Assembly (NCBI GenBank): GCA_963921935.1
Contig: OY998177.1
Coordinates: forward strand, 25,241,926-25,305,925
Source of the DNA: Galeruca laticollis
Lineage: Eukaryota > Arthropoda > Insecta > Coleoptera > Chrysomelidae
Direction of reading: 5' to 3'
DNA length: 64,000 bases
Position numbers and translations under genes: made by a program. How positions within the stretch are numbered: the first letter of the stretch is position 1; the number at the start of each line of letters is the position of its first letter. This document shows positions 56,501 to 64,000 of the stretch, one piece after another. A model generated the notes under the pieces. The model was given only the letters and a program-made list of their open reading frames with translations, made no database searches and was not told where the DNA came from.

Positions 56501-56825
56501 GGTGTAAACGCGGCCTTAAGTTGGTTTCAGACAAGAAATTGCATCATTTAATTTTTAAAATTCGGGAAGTCTCAACGATTCTTTGTGCGGTGAGTGGTTT
56601 CTGGTTTCACTATTAGGCGAAGCCTACAATGGAATACAAGCAATGTAATTTCCTTTAATGAATATATGTTTGCATATGAAGTTAAGATAACTGATAATCT
56701 ATCTTGTTTTTCAGAGATTCAATTTTATTTTCAGATGGTCACTTTGAATGTACACTCTAATAGCAGAACTTACATTACTTTTTTTTAAATATTTTCTTAT
56801 TTTTTACGTAAGTTAAAACAAATCT

Positions 56826-58703
56826 TTATACAGGGTGTCCCACAACGATTTAGACAAGCAATATCTCGGAACTGAAGAGTATTACAGAATTGTAATTTTG
56901 GGGCTGTATATTAGAAGAGATTCTGCAGCTTTTCTTCTTATTTTGTTACCAATTATCTTCTTGTACCTATATCACATTCGAATTTATGATTGGGGCAACT
57001 TGTATATTTTTACATTTCTCTGTCACGATTCCAACAAACTATCACACTTGTGGTGTAAAACGACTAATTTAAGAGCTACCGCTAATTAAATATGTTTGAC
57101 CCATGATGCTTAAGACAAGCAATACCTCGGAAATGGGCAGTTTATTTTGAATTTATAAATTAAATACAATTATAATGTTGCAGGATTGTATTTTAATTAC
57201 AAATTCAAAATGAACTGTCTAGTTCTGAGAGATTGCTTGTCTTATTTGTCGAGGGGCAAGCATTTCTAAACAGCTGTACCTGTAATTAATCGTTTTAGAC
57301 CACAAGTGTGCTAGTTTGTTGGAATCGTGTTATCGAGAAAAACTTAAAAATATAAAAATACGCAGGTGGTCCCATTAAGTTTTAATCTGATGTCACGTAA
57401 GCCAAAACAAAATTGTCAGTGTATAACATAATAACAAAAGAAAAGCTGCAGCATTTGTTTTATACCACAAAAATTACAATTCTGTACTACTGTCCAGTTC
57501 CGAGATACTGCTCGTCAAAATCGTGTAATTACCATGTCCGTAATATAAGGTTGATTAATAATCACTTCTTCGTTTAGTTTAGGAAAATTGAAAATTTTAA
57601 AATGTCTTTGCAGCCGTCGATTAGAGAGATCTCTAAAACCAATTTTCAAATTTGAAATCCTTTTGGATTTCAAGATTTCTCTAAGCGACGGTTTTATCAG
57701 CCGCACCTTGTATAAGATTTTTTGTATGAAAATGTTACTTATCATTTTTATTTTTTATTTTGTATAATTTAAAAAAATTAATAATTTTAAAACTTACGTG
57801 TTCCTATATTATTTGTACTGTACTTAGACTGAAAACGTTCCTTATACTATTTTTAACTTTTATTTTCGTCTTTTTGGTTAATTTACTAAAATTAATCATT
57901 TCAAAACAAATGTTTTTGTATGATTTGTATTATTGTACTTAGACTGAAAACGTTCCTTATTATTTTTAACTTACTTTTATTTTTGGTTACTTTGAGAAAA
58001 TTGTATATTTTGAGAAGTTATTTTTCAATTACTTAAAAATATACATATGTCAATTTTTTATAAGTTTAAAATAAATGTTTTTTATAAATTTGCTTTTTTT
58101 AACCCATTTCTGAGTGAATTTCAAATATAGAAAACTAATGATGGAAAAAATATGAAATTTGTATTTCAAATCTGTTAATTTATAATTATATTTTATAAAA
58201 AACATTTGACATACCTGGTATATAAAATTTCAACTTTGGATTAGTTTTCAGTACCACCCTGCCCACTTATATTTTCCTCTAATAAACTGTAAATGCTTAT
58301 AAATTCTAAACGATCCAGAATAGAAATATACGGTTTTTACTGAAATGTTTCATTTTAGTACAAGTTTTGGTCGAATAGATTGGATTTTTCCATCGCTTCC
58401 AATTACGCCAAAACAAAAATGGCGAATTTTTACAATTTCCGTCAGCTGCTAACCGATTATGAAAAGTTTCCATCGTTATATAGGTGAAGATCACTTATCA
58501 AACTACAAAAAATATACTGGTCGTTCCATTAACAAAGTCAATGAAAAAAATTGTCAAAAATTGGCCATTTCGTTGTTTCGTAAACGAAAACGATAGAAAA
58601 AAATCAATCTATTCAAACGTGAAAACCGCATATCTCCCTCCTGAACCGTTTAGAATTTATAGGCAGTTAAAATAGGGGAAATATAAGTGGACACCCTGTA
58701 TAA
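56826..58703. mobile_element. Composite palindromic element with TTATACAGGGTGTCC termini
   Basis: TTATACAGGGTGTCC at 56826-56840 is exactly inverted at 58689-58703. Within it are two long imperfect palindromes: about 56841-57527 (arms near 300 bp, centre near 57180) and about 58250-58703 (arms near 215 bp), plus a direct repeat between. No transposase coding. Terminal TACAGGGTGTCC is common among insect fold-back MITEs (from memory). It may be one element or two adjacent related ones. Confidence 0.6.
57815..57990. repeat. Direct repeat, period about 117 bp
   Basis: TGTACTTAGACTGAAAACGT recurs at about 57818 and 57935 with similar flanks (TTCCTTAT then TTTTTAACTT). Confidence 0.6.
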
Positions 58704-59430
58704 GCCTAAATGTCAAGATTTAGGTTAATAAATAAATCGATAACTGTAAATAAACTTTTCAATTAGTCCTCATAACCTGTATTACTATTTATCTATTAGA
58801 GTTTAATAAATAGATCACTAAGGATAGGTATACAATATATCAGATTCAATAAACGATATTATATTAAATAGCTAGTAGCAAGTTATCTAGGTCGATAACT
58901 GTAAGCGACTAAATAACTTACGGTAAATAAAATAGACTACTTGAAATATATCTATGATAAGTGATCTCTATATTAACTGTAAATGTTTAATTTTAGCAAT
59001 AAGGTTTTTTATGTGGTAAATGAATTAGTCCTTTGTCCCCTATTTAATCGATTTTTTTGCTCTCGCAAGTAAATATTCGCTAATGGCTAGCGAATTTTTT
59101 TCTCTGTGTGAGTGTGCCCTAAAAAGTAAATAAATGTAGGTATATTTTTATATTTTCACATGTCTATAAAATAAATCAACTACTAATTTATATTGAATAG
59201 TATGTATTATTATTCAGCATATTTTTTGCTGAATAGGGCTCGTCAGCAGAAAGCTTATTATAGTACATATTATTATTTCATGTTATTAAAGGCAGAGGGA
59301 CAGATCAATGTTAAAAACCAAAAATTTAGAATTACACAACTTACAATGCATGGGTACATATAAAGTAAAATGTAAAATATTAAAAAATATATACCTATAA
59401 TATATTGCATATAGAAACAATTTCTCTTAC
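58704..59430. other. Non-coding DNA
   Basis: AT-rich, nothing recognised; presumed part of the THAP remnant intron. Confidence 0.45.
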
Positions 59431-59519
59431 CTCACAGGGTCTTTGGGAAATCCAAACATAATTATTCTTTCTCCTGTTCTTAAGTGACATCCGCGAACTC
59501 CACTAGTTATTAATCCCAT
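59431..59519 (-). pseudogene. THAP-domain exon 1
   Basis: Minus strand: starts MGLITSGVRGCHLRTGERII then MFGFPKDPVR and ends at AG|GTAAGAG. The FPKDP signature and the phase (AG then a base of the next exon) fit a THAP first exon continuing to WLEDC in the exon at 52866. One of the first two zinc-binding Cys is missing, so the finger is probably non-functional. Confidence 0.5.
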
Positions 59520-60415
59520 AACAAATACAATAATTCCTCACTAAGAGTCACTATATTGTTGAAAACCTAATCAAAAGAAGCTTTAATAAAAGCGTATGCT
59601 TGTTTAATAACGAAGAATACTTTTTGGTTAACATGAAATATGACAATGACATATAACTTATTTGAAACATGGCGTCTATCACACGTCACGCCTGCTCATT
59701 CGGAGAAGGAAATGTCTAAATGTTAAAGTTTCCCAGTTTGTGTTGGTGTATTCTTTGTTAAACGTTAAAATGGTGGATATTTTATTTTTAATAAATTTAA
59801 GCTATGGGTGGATGCCAATGCACTCCAGTTCATAGGTTGATATTAGATAAAACGGAAGAAAAACGAACCTATTGACACTACTTGACTTTGAGTATACCAA
59901 GCTTAAGCCAATCACAGACACATGATAATAAATTAACCAATAAACGTGTGTATAGAGGACGCCAGTTGCATTTTAAGTGGCTGGCGGCTTTTTGTTGACG
60001 CAATTGGATATCGTTCTTGATTTGGCTTCACGCTGAAAGTTATAATTATGATTATATCTTTGTTCTCTTTTTATCACACGACGATATGACGAATATCATT
60101 ATATCCACACCGTATCAACCGTTTATGTAGTGTTCATATCGAGCATATTTTTATATCTTTTTCTTATATTATAATCTCTATCTGAACTTCGATGAGTTTT
60201 AATACATGGTTAACAGTTTATTATTTGATATATTGTATTTATTATTTGTATGAAGGTTATTTTAACTATTTACACCTATCTAGGGTTTAATATCCGGATA
60301 AATGTTTGAACTATAACTTTCGTCCCATGTGAAAAATATTAATAATTTTCTTCGATTATAAGTAAATATGCTTAAAGGAATGTGCTAGGAATATTAAGTT
60401 TGGTAATATTCTAAA
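59520..60415. other. Non-coding DNA upstream of gypsy-2
   Basis: Possible 5' flank of the THAP remnant. No recognisable LTR before the gypsy-2 gag, which starts inside the coding region. Confidence 0.4.
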
Positions 60416-61321
60416 ATGAAAACCTCGTTATTGTTATTAAGCATTGGTGACAAAGCACTAAAAATATATAACAATTTAGCCTTTGAGGCAACAGAGGACA
60501 AAGAAGATTACGAAACAGTAATCAACAAATTTGATGGTTATTTTAACCCAGAAAAAAATGTGATCTACGAGAGGCATATGTTTTTATCAAGGGACAAAAA
60601 ACCACATGAAAAAATGGACGAGTACATTACAGATCTCAGAGAACTCAGTACAACATGTGAGTTTGGGACACTTACAGACAACCTGATAACAAGTAAATTA
60701 ATATTAGGTTTAAAAAATGATCCCGAATTACAAAACCAGTTGATCAGAACAAAAAATATAACACTGGTAAAAGCAGAGGAAATGTGTAGACTGGCGGAAA
60801 GAACAAAAATTCAAATAGAAAAAATAACTAAAACTGAAGAAGCAGAAATTTGTAAGTTTAAAAAACTCATTAAAAAAGCAAATCCAGCAAATGGAACAAA
60901 TGGAAATGACGGCAAAGTAAGCAGCTACAACACAGGCCCATCAGGAAACTCAGGGACGCATCGATCATTCTCTCGTTCGGAAAAAAGTGCGCGAGTTCAA
61001 ACGCCAAAATTCAAAAAGTTATTCAACTGCTATAAGTGCGGTTCTAGGCATGGGAAAAATGAATGTCCAGCCTACAGTAAAGTTTGTGGAAAGTGCAAGA
61101 AGCCTAACCATTTTGCAAAAATGTGTAAGTCTATAAATAACATCACAGATGAGGACTCGGACTCTGATGAAATCTGCATTGATGAAATAGACGATATTGG
61201 TAAAAATAATGACTGGACAGCCACAGGAGCTCAAGTTAGTATAATACCAGCAAATTATCTAAATAAACTTAAAATACATGTAAATAACTTGTTATCTAGT
61301 AAAATTAATCTACCTGTGTAG
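60416..61321 (+). pseudogene. gypsy-2 gag with fused protease remnant
   Basis: 301 open codons starting MKTSLLLLSIGDKALKIYNN, with capsid blocks ERHMFLSRDKKPHEKMDEYI and LREL, LILGLKNDPELQNQL, and AEEMCRLAERTKIQIEKI. Two zinc knuckles: CYKCGSRHGKNEC (CX2CX3-4HX4C type, slightly short) and CGKCKKPNHFAKMC. An acidic linker follows, then the protease remnant WTATGAQVSIIPANYLNKL, in which the active-site Asp of DTGAQ is Ala and the preceding strand is deleted. The N-terminus of gag is missing. Gag would form the particle, but the protease is dead. Confidence 0.85.
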
Positions 61322-61378
61322 GGAACTGCATGTGGGATTGTAAAATAAAAAAATGTTAAAGAATCATTACTTTTCTAT

Positions 61379-63815
61379 ATGGTTGATCAAGACAATGCAA
61401 AACCCATACTGGGTAAAGATCATTGTGAAAAATTAAAATTAATTCAATTAGTAAATAATGTGGAAACTAAAAATAGCATTAAAGGGTATGAAAACATAGA
61501 AAGTGAATATAAAGATGTTTTTACAGGGATTGGCTGTCTAGAAGGTACTTTTAAAATAAATTCAAAAGAAAATTTTGAACCCACAGTACATTGTGCCAGA
61601 AAAGTACCAATAGCAATACAAGAAAAATTAAAAAATAAATTAAATAAATTAGAACAAAATAAAATAATCGCTAAGGTAGAGGAACCAACAGAATTTGTAA
61701 ATTCTTTGGTTATAGTTAACAAGCCCAATGGTGACATCAGAATTTGTATGGACCCCAGAGACCTTAACAAGTCTATTAAAAAGAAAAAAAAATATTTACC
61801 TGAAGTTGATGACATAGTAACTAAATTAAATAATGCGAAGTATTTCAGTATATTGGATGCTTCGGAAGCATTCTATCAAATCAAGTTAGACTACGAAAGT
61901 TCACTACTATGCACGTTTGCTACACCTTATGGTAGATATAGATTTCTGCGTTTACTCTATGGAATATCCATAGCTTCGGAAGTATTTCACAAAAAAGTCA
62001 GAATGTTATTTGAAAACATAGAAGGTGTAGATACGTACATAGATGATTTTTTAATTTCTGGTCCAACAAAAGAAATTCATGATGGAAGATTAAAAAAAGT
62101 CTTAGACAGATGCAGGGAAATAAATTTAAAACTAAACGCAAAAAGTGCAAATTTGGGGTAAATAGTGTCTGGGACATAAATTATCTGATAAAGGGATTCA
62201 GCCAGATTATAATAAGGTTGTTGCCATTAAAAATTTTAAAACACCCTCTAACCGAAAAGATCTTGAAAGATTTTTGGGTATGATCACATATGTATCAAAA
62301 TTTATTCCAAATATGTCCGACAAAACAAAAAAGTTAAGAGAATTATTAAAAAAAGAAACGGTGTGGAATTGGGATGAATCACAACAGGTAGAATTTGAAA
62401 AACTAAAGCAGATATTAATCTCAAAACCCATTTTGCAATATTATGATATAAACAAACCGGTTAAAGTTTCCGTAGATTCTTCCAAAAATGCTATTGGAGC
62501 TGTTTTATTACAAAATGATTTACCTGTTTTCTATGCATCAAAAGTATTAACAAAAACACAAAAAAGGTGGGCTCCAATAGAAAAGGAAACCTTAGCTGTG
62601 TGTTTTGGGTTGGAAAGATTTCATCATTTTATATACGGTCGGAAAAATGTAATTGGTGAAAGTGATCACAAACCTATTTCACAAATTCATAAAAAACCAC
62701 TCCATAGTTGTCCTCCGCGAATTCAAAGAATGTTTATAAGAATTCAAAAATATAATATAAACTTAATATATGAACCTGGTTCTCAAATGTATTTAGCTGC
62801 TGCGCTCTCCAGAACTCATAATGAAAATATACAAAATGAATTTGACACAACCAATTTTGATAAATTACTCGAGGAAAACATAAATGCACAAATTAGCTTG
62901 ATAGTAAAAAATTTAAAGTTTTCTTATAAAAAGTTAGATGATATTAAAAATGAATTAAAAATTGACACTGAAATGATTGAATTAATAAATAACATGAGAA
63001 ACGGGTGGCCAAAAACAAAAGAAAATCTAGATGACCGATTAAAAATATATTTTCAGTTGAAAAATGAGTTATCTGTTCATAATGGTCTAATATTAAGGAA
63101 CTCTAAATTAGTAATACCTAAAAAACTACCAAAAAACATATTAAAAAAACTTCACTTAAGTCACTTAGGAAAAGAGAAAACTAAAAATAGAGCAAGAGAA
63201 ATTATGTTCTGGCCAGGTATGTCAAGAGATATTGACAATATGATCGCAAACTGTAATACATGTGCACTATATCTAAAAAATAATCAACAACAACCTCTTA
63301 AGCAACACGAAATTCCAAAAAGACCTTGGCAAAAAATTGCTATGGACCTTTTTGAGATTGAAGGTAAACATTTCTTATGTGTCGTTGATTATTTTTCAAA
63401 ATTTCCTGAAGTAATTCAGTTGAAAGATTTAACCTCAGAAGCCATCATTTTTGAAATTAAAAGCATATTTCCTAGACACGGAATTCCTGACATAGTGGTA
63501 TCAGATAATGGACCACAATACAATTCTGCTATTTTTGATACTTTTGCTAAGGAATGGGAATTTAATCACATTACTTCTAGCCCAAAATATCCAAAATCCA
63601 ATGGGTTTGTAGAAAGAACCATACAAACCGTGAAAAATATTTTTAAGAAGTCACTATTTTCTAAAACTGATCCATTCCTAGCACTTCTAGAATTGCGGAA
63701 TACACCGTTATATAATAATATATATTCTCCTTCACAATTATTGTATCAAAGACAATTAAAAAGCATTCTGCCTGTCACTAATGAATCAACATCAAACCCT
63801 TTACATAAATGTTAA
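61379..63815 (+). pseudogene. gypsy-2 pol: RT, RNase H, integrase (one frameshift)
   Basis: First frame 61379-62161: protease-RT linker, KVEEPTEFVNSLVIVNKPNG, DIRICMDPRDLNKSI, FSILDASEAFYQIKL and catalytic TYIDDFLISG. A frameshift near 62158 leads into CLGHKLSDKGIQPDY and the 62274-63815 frame. RNase H: VKVSVDSSKNAIGAVLLQ, PIEKETLAVCFGLERF, GESDHKPI. Integrase zinc finger HLSHLGKEK to CNTC. Core IAMDLFEIEGKHFL (Asp), IVVSDNGPQYNS (Asp) and SNGFVERTIQTVK (Glu). A second frameshift lies near 63810. RT, RNase H and integrase active sites all look intact. Confidence 0.9.
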
Positions 63816-64000
63816 ACAATATAAATTTAAATAATTTCTTAGGAACATGCAAAATTCTAAAAAATTTTACTATGACAAACATTCTAAAATTTTGCCAGAA
63901 TTAAACAAAAATCAAAAAATATACATAAAATCAAAAAACAAAAACATTCCTGTCAGAATTTTAAACAAAAATGTAAGACCAAGATCCTATGACATTGAAC

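Larger units (their letters stand above)
53190..56515 (+). mobile_element. Intact-looking PIF/Harbinger DNA transposon with two genes
   Basis: 3326 bp. Termini TGCCGCGTTTACACC (53190-53204) and GGTGTAAACGCGGCC (56501-56515) match at 14 of 15 inverted positions and are bordered by TTA on each side (53187-53189 and 56516-56518), the PIF/Harbinger target duplication. Inside lie a spliced transposase on the plus strand and a spliced MADF-type companion on the minus strand, both without stops. Iterated GCTGGCAGCAAATG motifs crowd both ends. It is inserted between the two THAP exons. The element looks young and may be autonomous. Confidence 0.92.
60416..64000 (+). mobile_element. gypsy-2: Ty3/gypsy retrotransposon, 5'-truncated, leaves the window
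   Basis: Plus-strand gag and pol in Ty3/gypsy order with long open frames. The gag lacks its first part (about 80 residues by family comparison). Past 63815 another frame (KKFYYDKHSKILPELNKNQK, then VRPRSYDIE) continues to the window edge, so the 3' end and LTR lie outside. A different lineage from gypsy-1 and better preserved. Confidence 0.88.

Noticed and set aside
1..64000. CRISPR arrays, bacterial operons, ribosome binding sites, riboswitches
   Set aside because: The window is eukaryotic: introns, LINEs and MITEs are present; no regularly spaced direct repeats with unique spacers exist apart from TA arrays.

Overview
This 64 kb window is AT-rich eukaryotic DNA, almost certainly from an insect with a large, transposon-laden genome. 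A beetle would fit, but I cannot prove the order. The evidence is the mix of elements: Penelope-like elements with GIY-YIG domains, LINEs with AP endonuclease and RNase H, RTE-type LINE fragments with GAA-rich tails, Ty3/gypsy, Ty1/copia, piggyBac, PIF/Harbinger, pogo-like and hAT/DUF4371 sequences, THAP exons and long (TA)n arrays. I found no confident single-copy host gene, no tRNA or rRNA gene and no CRISPR array. Almost every recognisable coding stretch is mobile-element protein, mostly broken by stops and frameshifts.

Layout. 1-5.6 kb: a Penelope-like element (PLE-A) whose 1.1 kb 3' part is repeated in inverted orientation, set in (TA)n. 5.6-10.6 kb: non-coding, with a scrambled pogo-like transposase. 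10.7-11.7 kb: a decayed unrecognised coding stretch. 11.7-13.06 kb: a 5'-truncated RTE-like LINE. 15.0 kb: a perfect 35 bp hairpin. 15.4-17.1 kb: a decayed Harbinger (transposase plus companion). 17.4-18.8 kb: a decayed piggyBac. 19.1-25.0 kb: a MITE-like element split by LINE-1, which has nearly intact ORFs. 25.5-29 kb: PLE-B copy 1 and LINE tails. 29.2-33.2 kb: gypsy-1. 34.2-34.8 kb: PLE-C. 35.7-38.8 kb: copia, interrupted by PLE-B copy 2. 38.8-40.3 kb: R1/jockey-like LINE debris. 40.3-47.1 kb: a hAT-like pseudogene carrying a full-length LINE-2 bounded by a target-site duplication. 48.4-49.3 kb: PLE-B copy 3. 51.5-52.2 kb: a pair of MITEs. 52.7-59.5 kb: two THAP exons whose intervening DNA holds an intact-looking two-gene Harbinger and palindromic repeats. 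60.4 kb to the end: gypsy-2, running off the window.

Two things stand out. (1) The Harbinger at 53190-56515 has terminal inverted repeats, a TTA duplication and two apparently intact spliced genes on opposite strands whose exons interlock: each gene has an exon inside the intron of the other. (2) The PLE-B fold-back copies carry, in each arm, a sequence that folds as a type I hammerhead ribozyme. The core is intact in two arms of copy 3 and nearly intact in copy 2. PLE-A has the same fold at the matching place but with a broken core. The window also preserves a clear nesting record: PLE-B in copia, LINE-2 in hAT, LINE-1 in a MITE, Harbinger in a THAP gene.
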